Assembly (NCBI RefSeq): GCF_016482825.1
Contig: NZ_JAEMNV010000005.1
Coordinates: 182,921-246,920 of the forward strand
DNA: 64,000 bases
From: Antrihabitans stalagmiti
GTDB lineage: Bacteria; Actinomycetota; Actinomycetes; Mycobacteriales; Mycobacteriaceae
Direction of reading: 5' to 3'
Numbering within the stretch: the stretch's first letter is position 1; every line of letters starts with the position of its first letter. This document shows, piece after piece, positions 1 to 7,296 of the stretch. The notes beneath the pieces were generated by a model. That model made no database searches, was not told the origin of the DNA, and saw only the letters and a list, made by a program, of their open reading frames with translations. The position numbers and the translations under genes are program-made.

Positions 1-180
1 TGGAGTTCCTGGACGGCGGTCGCCGCCTTGTTCTGCGTGTCTGTTGTAGCACTCGCGAACTGGTCAGGATGGTGGGGCAGTCTTCTCCTTCTGGCCATCC
101 CGATGACGTTTGTTGCTGCTGCCCTCGCAACCGCGCACCAAGTCCGCGGACAGTCCACACGTTCGCTCACAGAGCGTTAG
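1..180 (+). CDS. C-terminal fragment of a small membrane protein
   Basis: The reading frame is open from the first base of the window to a TAG at 178-180, giving 59 residues of a protein that starts outside. The visible part has two hydrophobic stretches (around residues 5-20 and 25-45, the second rich in L, A, I, F and V) followed by a hydrophilic tail with several Arg, so it looks like the end of an integral membrane protein with its C-terminus in the cytoplasm. I do not recognise the family. It converges on the lipoprotein gene that ends at 193. Codon use fits its neighbours. The frame is short, so moderate confidence. Confidence 0.55.
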   Translation, partial: WSSWTAVAALFCVSVVALANWSGWWGSLLLLAIPMTFVAAALATAHQVRGQSTRSLTER

Positions 181-192
181 CAGGCACCCAAC

Positions 193-1230
193 TCACTCCG
201 TCGGCAACCGCAGCACACCGGTCCCGTCTCGTAGATCCCGGTACAACGTGAACTCGCCCGTCGGGTTGCCGTCGAGATCGGTCACAACACCGACGGCGTG
301 GTCGCCGATGCACTGCTTGCCCTGCGGCGGCGGGTCGCAGACGACTACGTACCCGTGAATGCGGTCGACGGTTCCCGGCTCCAACTCGGTGACACCCAAC
401 ATCCCGGCCTGGGAGATACCGAGATCGAGGTTGTTTGCGTTCAACCATTTCTCGACGTTCGGAATGACCCGACTTTCGTATTCCTGGCCTTGGTCGAACG
501 GCATGACAATCCGCATCGATGCGACGGGTTCGCCAACGGTGACGGGCAGGCTTGCGCTCAGATATGCGTCGTGGGTCAGTGCCGCGGTCCGGTCGCCGAA
601 GCTCAGCCGAATCAACGACGGCAGATCCGAATCCGCGTCGGGCAACTTGGCTGCAGTATCGAGATCGACGATGTTCACGCCGAGCCGAGTCCGGTCCGGC
701 GCCAACACAATTCCTCGAGCGGCGGCGGTATCGCGCCATTGCTCGGCGCAGCTGGTGAGTTCGGCCAGGACGGTCGCCACGTTCTCGTTGGTCACCGACG
801 CTGCCACCCACGGTATCGAAGCTTGCTCGTTCAAGCCGACAACCGGATGCCCGCACTCATCGAAGCTGTCGAGCAAAGCTCGCGTCTCCGACGCTAGTTC
901 CCGAGCCCGCGTCACCTTCTCCGTAAGCGCTGCGGCACAGGATGTTCCGTCACAACGTCCCGAACCATCCGCCTCGTCCGAGTCGATCCGTAAGCGGACC
1001 ACCGCGTCGGCATCGCCGACGATCGCGAACGTAATCTCGGAACCACCCTGCGCCGGCCAGAGGTTGCGCGCATCGATCAGTTCGAGTTGACCAGGAAACT
1101 GCTGCTCCGCAATGTCTTTCGCAAGCCGCTCGTCGTCAGCCGTGCCGAAGACGCTGCAACTCGTCAGCATCGTTGCGGCCATGGCGGTCGCACCGATGAG
1201 CAACACGGGAACGATAGGTCTGCGCCTCAT
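193..1230 (-). CDS. Secreted lipoprotein of unknown function
   Basis: A 345-residue protein from an ATG at 1230. The N-terminus is a textbook lipoprotein signal: basic MRRR, a hydrophobic core of about 17 residues, then LTSC, so cleavage before Cys25 and membrane anchoring are likely. The mature part has four further Cys in two places (CDGTSC and CDPPPQGKQC), suggesting disulfides outside the cell. An in-frame GTG at 1311 would add 27 residues before the signal peptide and is less likely for an exported protein. GAGGA lies almost against the ATG, so the exact start is not certain. No enzyme motif is visible and I do not recognise a named family. Confidence 0.75.
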   Translation of the reverse strand: MRRRPIVPVLLIGATAMAATMLTSCSVFGTADDERLAKDIAEQQFPGQLELIDARNLWPAQGGSEITFAIVGDADAVVRLRIDSDEADGSGRCDGTSCAAALTEKVTRARELASETRALLDSFDECGHPVVGLNEQASIPWVAASVTNENVATVLAELTSCAEQWRDTAAARGIVLAPDRTRLGVNIVDLDTAAKLPDADSDLPSLIRLSFGDRTAALTHDAYLSASLPVTVGEPVASMRIVMPFDQGQEYESRVIPNVEKWLNANNLDLGISQAGMLGVTELEPGTVDRIHGYVVVCDPPPQGKQCIGDHAVGVVTDLDGNPTGEFTLYRDLRDGTGVLRLPTE

Positions 1231-1411
1231 TCCTCGACGATAGGACGAGCGCACAAGCAACCGCACGAGTGAATCTACTCGAGTCCGGAATGGCGAAAGC
1301 AAGGTCCTCACGATCGATCTGGTCCTGCTGGGCGCCGATTGTGGCTACGGGCGGGGTTGCTGCCCAACCTCCATCTAGGCGCCGACGATCCGGACTGTGG
1401 AGGCCGGAAAC

Positions 1412-2731
1412 CTAGGCCGCCGATGCCAGGGTGTCGGTGTTGCGGCGGCGTTTCTCCAGGTCCCAGTTGCGGAGCAGGACGTCGGTGGCGAAGCTGGCAT
1501 CGAGCGGTTCGCCGGACCAGTCAGCAGTGACGGCATCGGGATCGACGTAGTGGTAGCGGCGACTGAGGTCGTCGGCATCGCCGGACAGCAGTGGCGCGTA
1601 GTCGATTCTGCGTCCGTCGAGGTCAGCGAAGGTGAAGTGCTGATCGCCGTCGGCAGTAATGGTGAACAGCCCGTCGTGCAATGCGCGATGATGCTCACCG
1701 CACAGCAGGGTCAGATTGTCGAGATCGGTCGGACCGCCCCGCGAATAGTAGACAACGTGATGCGCATGCAGAAACCTCGTGCGGCCACAGCCCGGAACTG
1801 TGCAGCACCGATCCCGGATCAGCAACTGCCGCAGCAAGGTTCGACTCGGTCGACGTCGAGACTTGTCCCAGGCGATGGTCGGTCCGAGACGCCCGTGACG
1901 GATCAGCCGCACCGACGCGGTGCACAACACTGTTTCCAGAGTCTGCGAGTCGAGACCGGGTCCGTCGTCGAGATGAGCATGCGGAGCGTCCAGTGGTGTC
2001 CCGTCGGGACCCAGGTGGACCAACACATCGGCGGACGGAGACACGACCGGAGACTCGGCGGTGCACAGGGTCTCGGCCATCGCCGTCATCGCCGGCACCG
2101 GATTCGAGGGTGCCGGTGCGGTCAGGTCCGGCTCGTTGTCGTCGGTGCGGGTCCGTTCACACTCGGCGCGGGTGAGGGCGGCGACGAATCGGGCCCCATC
2201 GTCGGGACGGAATCGGGCCATCAGAACCAGGTAGCCGTCGTCGTCGTAGAACCACCGCCCACGAGCGCGGTCGGTGTCGGTGTTGTTGTTGGTGTCATCC
2301 GGGGTGCGGGCTTGTTTGACGAGGCCGCGGACGAGTCGATCCAGATGTGCCGCAGGTGACTGCAGAGCGATACGCAGCAACGATTCTTCGGTGTGCGGTG
2401 TCGCGACTCGGGTGAGAGCACGAACTTTGGAATAGGACACCCGGCCCTCGGCGAACGCCTGCGCGATCCGCGGTAACGCGGTGACGGCGTGTGCGACGCG
2501 GACCTGTTCACGGGCGGTGTGCAGGCTGATACCGGCTTTCCAGGACAGCCAGTGGGCTGCGGAATGTAGTTGCCAGCCGGCCCAGCCGCGGCGGGCGTCG
2601 AATTCGGCGAGCAGGGTCAGGAATCGTGCGGTGGCGGCGGCGATTTGTCCGGCGAGGGTGCAGATTTCGGTTTCGATCTCTTCGATCGGCCGTTGTGTCG
2701 GGTGGTCTGTCGGTAGTTCTGTGGTGTTCAT
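1412..2731 (-). CDS. DUF222 / 13E12-repeat family protein with C-terminal HNH nuclease domain
   Basis: A 439-residue protein. The N-terminal two thirds is the alpha-helical DUF222 (13E12) region; the C-terminal part carries an HNH endonuclease signature, CTVPGCGRTR followed by HAHHVVYYSRGG, NLTLLCGEHH and a final His, providing metal-binding Cys pairs and the HNH catalytic histidines. Such genes are multicopy in Mycobacterium (REP13E12) and Rhodococcus, and the family is suspected of being mobile or selfish, but its target is not established. The ATG at 2731 has GGGGAGATTCG just upstream. The DNA 5' of the gene carries three copies of an 18-bp palindrome. No transposase or terminal repeats are visible, so I call only the gene, not a mobile element. 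Confidence 0.9.
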   Translation of the reverse strand: MNTTELPTDHPTQRPIEEIETEICTLAGQIAAATARFLTLLAEFDARRGWAGWQLHSAAHWLSWKAGISLHTAREQVRVAHAVTALPRIAQAFAEGRVSYSKVRALTRVATPHTEESLLRIALQSPAAHLDRLVRGLVKQARTPDDTNNNTDTDRARGRWFYDDDGYLVLMARFRPDDGARFVAALTRAECERTRTDDNEPDLTAPAPSNPVPAMTAMAETLCTAESPVVSPSADVLVHLGPDGTPLDAPHAHLDDGPGLDSQTLETVLCTASVRLIRHGRLGPTIAWDKSRRRPSRTLLRQLLIRDRCCTVPGCGRTRFLHAHHVVYYSRGGPTDLDNLTLLCGEHHRALHDGLFTITADGDQHFTFADLDGRRIDYAPLLSGDADDLSRRYHYVDPDAVTADWSGEPLDASFATDVLLRNWDLEKRRRNTDTLASAA

Positions 2732-3057
2732 CGAATCTCCCCGTTTCGATAGAACTGATGTTCGACAAACCTACCGCGGGCCACCGACAAGAACGGATCG
2801 CCGAAACGTCCCCGCGGGGACGTCGAAGGGGCGACCACGCGTCCCCGCGGGGACGTCCGAAGCGGCGCGACCGGGCGACAGGCGAACCCCAACGATCAGC
2901 CGCAGGCCGAGTCGAGCACCACGTTCGCCGGGACCCAGATGCCCGGTCACCGAGAGACCGGATCATCAGAACGTCCCCGCGGGGACGTCGCAGTGAAGGC
3001 GATTGCCGACAACGCCATCGACCTACCGCGCGATCCGAGCGGGTTTATCCCTACCGG
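2732..3057. other. Gene-free stretch between the HNH gene and the SDR gene
   Basis: No reading frame here looks protein-coding: the open frames have poor codon bias and translate the palindromes as repeated Ser-Pro-Arg-Gly. It holds the upstream region of the DUF222-HNH gene, the 3' flank of the SDR gene and three copies of a GC-rich palindrome annotated separately. I see no clear promoter. Confidence 0.6.
2806..2988. repeat. Three copies of an 18-bp palindrome, ACGTCCCCGCGGGGACGT
   Basis: Copies at 2806-2823 (perfect), 2839-2856 (first base G instead of A) and 2971-2988 (perfect). Each is its own reverse complement with a central CCCCGCGGGG. Start-to-start distances are 33 and 132 bp. They are confined to the 326-bp gap beside the DUF222-HNH gene; I did not notice the full motif elsewhere in the window. 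Possible roles are operator sites for a dimeric regulator, a REP-type element, or DNA recognised by the neighbouring nuclease; the sequence does not decide. Confidence 0.85.
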
Positions 3058-3822
3058 TCAGAGCGGCGTCACGTACGCGCCGGAAATACCGCCGTCGACG
3101 AGGAACTGCGATGCCGTGATGAACGACGAATCGTCGCTGGCGAGGAAGGCAACGGCTGCGGCGATCTCTTGCGGTTCGGCGAACCTGCCGACCGGAATAT
3201 GAACGAGGCGACGCGCAGCGCGTTCGGGGTCTTTCGCAAACAGTTCCTGCAGGAGCGGCGTATTCACCGGTCCAGGGCAGAGCGCGTTGACGCGAATGCC
3301 TTCGCGCGCGAACTGCACGCCGAGTTCTCTGCTCATCGCCAGCACCCCACCTTTGGAGGCCGTGTAGGAAATCTGCGACGTCGCCGCACCCATGACCGCG
3401 ACGAAAGACGCCGTGTTGATGATCGAGCCCTTGCCCTGGCGCTGCATGTGCGGGATCGCGTACTTGCAGCACAGGTATACAGACGTCAGGTTCACCTCCT
3501 GCACCCTGCGCCAGGCATCGAGGCCGGTGGTGAGAATCGAATCGTCGTCCGGCGGTGAGATACCCGCATTGTTGAACGCAACGTCGACGGACCCCAGCTT
3601 CTCGGCGGTCGTGTCGAACAATGCGCGCACGGCGTCTTCGTCGGTGACGTCGACGTGGACGAACTCGCCGCCGACCTCCTCGGCAACGGCGGCGCCGGTA
3701 GCGGTATCGAGATCGGCAACAACAACTTTCGCACCTTCGGCTGCAAACCTGCGCACGGTCGCGAGGCCGATTCCACTCCCACCACCGGTTACGACAGCGA
3801 CCCGGTCCAGCAAGCGTTGCAC
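3058..3822 (-). CDS. Short-chain dehydrogenase/reductase (Rv2857c-like), last gene of the glnA4 operon
   Basis: A 254-residue classical SDR. The Rossmann motif TGGGSGIG is at residues 12-19, NNAG at about 84-87, and the catalytic tetrad reads Asn111, Ser139, Tyr153 and Lys157 (SYTASKGG). The C-terminal FLVDGG motif is also present. An acidic stretch (VVVADLD) after beta-2 favours NAD over NADP. The start is set by AGGAG seven bases before GTG 3822; an upstream frame to 3885 would overlap the preceding gene and adds no conserved sequence. It follows the aldehyde dehydrogenase gene by ten bases, so the two are co-transcribed. Mtb has the same four-gene order in Rv2860c-Rv2857c. The substrate is unknown; a hydroxylated intermediate of amine breakdown is an inference. 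Confidence 0.88.
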   Translation of the reverse strand: MQRLLDRVAVVTGGGSGIGLATVRRFAAEGAKVVVADLDTATGAAVAEEVGGEFVHVDVTDEDAVRALFDTTAEKLGSVDVAFNNAGISPPDDDSILTTGLDAWRRVQEVNLTSVYLCCKYAIPHMQRQGKGSIINTASFVAVMGAATSQISYTASKGGVLAMSRELGVQFAREGIRVNALCPGPVNTPLLQELFAKDPERAARRLVHIPVGRFAEPQEIAAAVAFLASDDSSFITASQFLVDGGISGAYVTPL

Positions 3823-3832
3823 GATGATTCTC

Positions 3833-5188
3833 CTAATCGGTCGCGATGAACACGTTTTTGACTTCGGTGAAGGCGAGGGCAGCATCGGGACCGAGTTCGC
3901 GTCCGAGCCCGGACTGTTTGAACCCGCCGAACGGTGTCCAATATCGCACGGACGAATGCGAATTCACCGACAGGTTGCCTGCTTCGACTGCCCGCGACAC
4001 CCGCAACGCGCGGCCGACATCGTTGGTCCAGATCGAACCCGACAGACCGTACTCGGTGTCGTTCGCCAACGAGATCGCATCCGCCTCGTCCTCGAACGGG
4101 AGCACGGTGACGACCGGACCGAACACCTCGTCGGTGACAATTCGATCCGTCGGACCGGACGGCAGGACGACGGTCGGCGGGAACCAGAAACCCGGACCGT
4201 CCGGTGCGCTGCCACGGAAGGCGACGTTCGTCCCGTCATCGAGATACCCGGCAACGCGATCGTGGTGCTCGGCCGATATCAACGGACCCATTTCGGTTGC
4301 CTCGGCTGCAGGATCACCGACCACGACGCCGGCAACCGCAGGTTCGAGCAGTTCCATAAAGCGGTCGAAGACGCTGCGCTGCACTAGTATCCGAGAGCGC
4401 GCGCAACAGTCCTGACCGGCGTTGTCGAACACTCCGTACGGCGCGGTCGCTGCCGCCTTCTCTAGATCGGAATCGGCGAACACGATGTTGGCGTTTTTGC
4501 CGCCGAGTTCGAGTGTCACCCGCTTCACCTGATCGGCACAGCCCGCCATGATCTGCTTGCCGACCTCGGTCGAACCGGTGAACACGACCTTGCGAACTGC
4601 GGGATGGGTGACAAAACGCTGCCCGACCACCGAACCCTTACCTGGCAACACCGTGAAGACCCCCGGCGGAATGCCTGCCTCGGCTGCCAACTCCCCCAGC
4701 CTGATTGCGGTCAACGGCGTCAGCTCGGCAGGCTTGAGCACAACGGTGTTGCCTGCGGCAAGGGCAGGCGCGAAACCCCAGCCCGCGATCGGCATGGGAA
4801 AGTTCCACGGCACGATGATGCCGACGACACCGAGCGGTTCGTTGAACGTCATGTTCACCCCACCGGGCACCGGAATCTGTTTGCCGAGCAGCCTTTCCGG
4901 TGTTGCGGCGTAGTAGTGCAGCACGTCGCGCACGTTCCGCGCTTCCCAGCGGGCGTTGCCGATGGTATGTCCGGAGTTCGAGACCTCCAGTTGTGCAAGG
5001 TTTTCCACATCGGCATCGACGGCATCCGCGAACCGACGGAGTAGGCGGGCACGATCGCCGGGTGCGACGGCTCGCCACGACGCCAATGCGACGTGCGCGC
5101 GTTCGATGGCGGCATCGGTGTCTTCCAGGCTGGTCGCCGCGACCTGCGCTACCACCGCTTCGGTCGCAGGATTGATCACTGCCGTCAT
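3833..5188 (-). CDS. aldC: NAD(P)-dependent aldehyde dehydrogenase (AldC-like)
   Basis: A 451-residue aldehyde dehydrogenase. The start ATG at 5188 has GGGGGAGAA upstream and overlaps the previous gene by four bases (ATGA). Visible landmarks are PWNFP (127-131, cofactor entry), FTGSTEVG (203-210, Rossmann turn), ELGGK with general base Glu227, GQDC with nucleophile Cys261, and EVFGPV near the C-terminus. The position between a class-I amidotransferase of the PuuD type and an SDR, with a glutamine-synthetase-like gene first, matches Mtb Rv2858c (aldC) and resembles the gamma-glutamylated putrescine route, in which a dehydrogenase of this class oxidises gamma-glutamyl-aminobutyraldehyde. That substrate is inferred from context. 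At 451 residues it is somewhat shorter than the usual 480-500. Confidence 0.9.
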   Translation of the reverse strand: MTAVINPATEAVVAQVAATSLEDTDAAIERAHVALASWRAVAPGDRARLLRRFADAVDADVENLAQLEVSNSGHTIGNARWEARNVRDVLHYYAATPERLLGKQIPVPGGVNMTFNEPLGVVGIIVPWNFPMPIAGWGFAPALAAGNTVVLKPAELTPLTAIRLGELAAEAGIPPGVFTVLPGKGSVVGQRFVTHPAVRKVVFTGSTEVGKQIMAGCADQVKRVTLELGGKNANIVFADSDLEKAAATAPYGVFDNAGQDCCARSRILVQRSVFDRFMELLEPAVAGVVVGDPAAEATEMGPLISAEHHDRVAGYLDDGTNVAFRGSAPDGPGFWFPPTVVLPSGPTDRIVTDEVFGPVVTVLPFEDEADAISLANDTEYGLSGSIWTNDVGRALRVSRAVEAGNLSVNSHSSVRYWTPFGGFKQSGLGRELGPDAALAFTEVKNVFIATD

Positions 5189-5916
5189 CGGTTCTCCCCC
5201 ATCCGTTTCCGCGCTTCCTGCACGAGAGCCGTGAACAACCGGTCGTCGGTGGCGTCCTCTTCCGGATGCCATTGCACTCCAAGAAGATAGGCCGGACCGC
5301 TGGACTCCATCGCCTCGATCACCCCGTTGTCCGACCACGCTGTCGCCGTAACGCCTCGGCCAAGTTCGCCGACCGCCTGATGATGATGGCAATGCACGGT
5401 CAGCTGCTCGCCGACGATGTCACGGACCCGACTACCGGCGACCGTGCGAACGGCCTGACTACCGAACACCCCCGGCGTCGGCAGATGGTCGTTGTAGCCG
5501 AGGTCGTCGGGCAGATGCTGGCGCAAGGTACCGCCAAGCGCGACGTTCACCAGTTGCATCCCACGGCACACAGCGAAGACGGGCAACCCCACCTCCTGAG
5601 CGGCGGTGAACAATCCCAACTCGAAGGCGTCGCGTTCCGGTCTCGTGTTCCGCGTGCGTTCGTGCGGGGTTTGCCGATAGTGCTTCGGGTCCACGTCCGC
5701 GCCACCGGAGAGCACCAAACCGTCGATCCGGCCGACGATATCGCGTTGCCCCGACCCGATCGGTGGAATGAGAACAGGGACGCCGCCCGCTCGATCGACA
5801 GCGTCGAAGTACACCCGCGGCAGGATCGCACAAGCGTTGTCCCACACACCGTATCGTGCACTTTCGACGTAGGTCGTCACGCCGATCACGGGACGATCAG
5901 AGACGTTCGAACCCAC
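5185..5916 (-). CDS. Gamma-glutamyl-GABA hydrolase-like class-I amidotransferase (peptidase C26, PuuD-like)
   Basis: A 243-residue C26/class-I glutamine amidotransferase domain. The nucleophile elbow is FAVCRGMQ with Cys117; the rest of the triad is His217 and Glu219 in WHPEED. LSGGADVDP at about 69-77 forms the typical oxyanion-hole region. The family hydrolyses gamma-glutamyl amides; the closest pathway model is PuuD of E. coli, which releases GABA from gamma-glutamyl-GABA. The GTG start at 5916 lies about 20 bases inside the end of the upstream synthetase gene, and the end overlaps the dehydrogenase by four bases, so translation is probably coupled. Mtb Rv2859c holds the same position. The precise substrate is inferred. 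Confidence 0.87.
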   Translation of the reverse strand: MGSNVSDRPVIGVTTYVESARYGVWDNACAILPRVYFDAVDRAGGVPVLIPPIGSGQRDIVGRIDGLVLSGGADVDPKHYRQTPHERTRNTRPERDAFELGLFTAAQEVGLPVFAVCRGMQLVNVALGGTLRQHLPDDLGYNDHLPTPGVFGSQAVRTVAGSRVRDIVGEQLTVHCHHHQAVGELGRGVTATAWSDNGVIEAMESSGPAYLLGVQWHPEEDATDDRLFTALVQEARKRMGENR

Positions 5917-7255
5917 GCACCCGCTCCCAATCCGTCACCGCTGCCTCGAATGCCAGGAGTTCGACGTTCGCGGCATTGAGGTAATGGTCCACCACTTCGT
6001 CACCGAATGCAGACCGTGCGACTGCGCTCTCCGCGAACAGGTCCTTCGCGGCGCGAAGGGTGTTGGGGACCCTCGGCTTGTCGGACTCGTAGGCGTTGCC
6101 CTCGAACGCGGGCTCTAGTTCCAGTTCCTGCTCTATGCCGTGCAGTCCGGCAGCTATCAACGCCGCAACGGCGAGATACGGATTCACATCGCCACCGGGA
6201 ACGCGGATCTCCGGTCGCAACGACTCGCCGTGCCCGACCACACGCACCGCACAGGTTCGGTTGTCGATGCCCCACGCAACCGCTGTCGGAGCAAAACTGC
6301 CTGGCGCGAACCGCTTGTAGGAGTTGATGTTCGGTGCAAGCAGCAGCGTCAACTCACGCAGGCACGCCAGCTGGCCGGCAACGAAATGTTCCATCAGAGT
6401 GGAGAATCCGTTCGGACGATCGCCCGCGAGTACTCCTTTACCGTCTTCGCCGCGCAGACTGATATGGACATGGCACGAATTACCCTCTCGTTCATCGTAT
6501 TTCGCCATGAACGTCAGGCTCTTGCCTTCCTGCGCCGCGATCTCCTTCGAACCCGTCTTGTAGATGCTGTGATTGTCACAGGTGGTCAGAGCCTCGTCGT
6601 AGCGGAAGGCGATCTCGTGCTGACCCGGATTGCATTCACCCTTTGCCGATTCCACGTACAACCCTGCGCCGGCCATTTCCTTGCGAATTCGGCGTAGTAG
6701 CGGCTCGACACGCGAGGTGCCGAGCAGTGAGTAGTCGACGTTGTATTGATTCGACGGTGTCAACGAGCGGTACCCGGTAGAGAAGCCTTGCTCGTAGGTG
6801 TCCTCGAAGACGATGAACTCCAACTCCGTTCCGGCGTAGGCCTGCAGTCCGCGCTCGGCGAGCCGGTCCATCTGAGCCCGAAGAATCTGCCGCGGTGACG
6901 GTGCGACGGGACCACCTTCGACACGCTCGAGGTCGCACAGCACCAGCGCGGTCCCCGGAAGCCACGGGACGAGCCGCAAGGTCGCCATGTCGGGACGGAG
7001 CACAAAATCTCCGTAACCGCTGCTCCACGACGACATCGCATAGCCCTCGACCGTCGTCATGTCGACGTCGACGGCGAGGAGGTAGTTGCACGCCTCCGTC
7101 GCGTTGTTGACCACTTCGTCGAGAAAGAACTCGGCAGCGCACCGTTTTCCCTGCAGCCGACCCTGCATGTCGGTCATCGCGACCAGCACCGTGTCGATCG
7201 TGCCGGCGGCGACCCGCTCGCGCAGTCGGGACAGGCTGAGCATTCCAGCACGCAT
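5897..7255 (-). CDS. glnA4: Glutamine synthetase-like gamma-glutamyl-amine ligase (GlnA4-type)
   Basis: A 452-residue type-I glutamine-synthetase fold. The C-terminal catalytic domain shows GTELEF (metal Glu), GECNPGQHE, NSCHVHISL, the FAPTAVAWG nucleotide loop and RPEIRVPGGDVNPYLA. It is ATP-dependent and joins glutamate to an amine. Paralogues in this context (GlnA3/GlnA4 of Streptomyces and Mtb, PuuA of E. coli) glutamylate polyamines or ethanolamine rather than ammonia. AGAGG seven bases upstream selects the ATG at 7255 over the 7285 and 7243 alternatives. It is the first gene of a four-gene overlapping operon with a hydrolase, an aldehyde dehydrogenase and an SDR, which argues for catabolism rather than nitrogen assimilation. 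Which amine is used cannot be read from the sequence. Confidence 0.88.
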   Translation of the reverse strand: MRAGMLSLSRLRERVAAGTIDTVLVAMTDMQGRLQGKRCAAEFFLDEVVNNATEACNYLLAVDVDMTTVEGYAMSSWSSGYGDFVLRPDMATLRLVPWLPGTALVLCDLERVEGGPVAPSPRQILRAQMDRLAERGLQAYAGTELEFIVFEDTYEQGFSTGYRSLTPSNQYNVDYSLLGTSRVEPLLRRIRKEMAGAGLYVESAKGECNPGQHEIAFRYDEALTTCDNHSIYKTGSKEIAAQEGKSLTFMAKYDEREGNSCHVHISLRGEDGKGVLAGDRPNGFSTLMEHFVAGQLACLRELTLLLAPNINSYKRFAPGSFAPTAVAWGIDNRTCAVRVVGHGESLRPEIRVPGGDVNPYLAVAALIAAGLHGIEQELELEPAFEGNAYESDKPRVPNTLRAAKDLFAESAVARSAFGDEVVDHYLNAANVELLAFEAAVTDWERVRGFERL

Positions 7256-7296
7256 ACGAGCGCCTCTCGTGAAGAAACGATGCAATGCTCTCCACG

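Noticed and set aside
1397-2359. A 320-codon plus-strand frame opposite the HNH gene
   Set aside because: The minus frame has the DUF222 and HNH motifs; the plus frame is a high-GC shadow with no domain.
1412-2731. DUF222-HNH gene as part of an insertion sequence
   Set aside because: No transposase, terminal inverted repeats or target duplication are visible, and the three palindromes lie on one side only.
2626-3558. A 310-codon plus-strand frame over the palindromes and the SDR gene
   Set aside because: It is antisense to the SDR catalytic core over half its length; the palindromes give repeated Ser-Pro-Arg-Gly and codon use is unlike real genes here.
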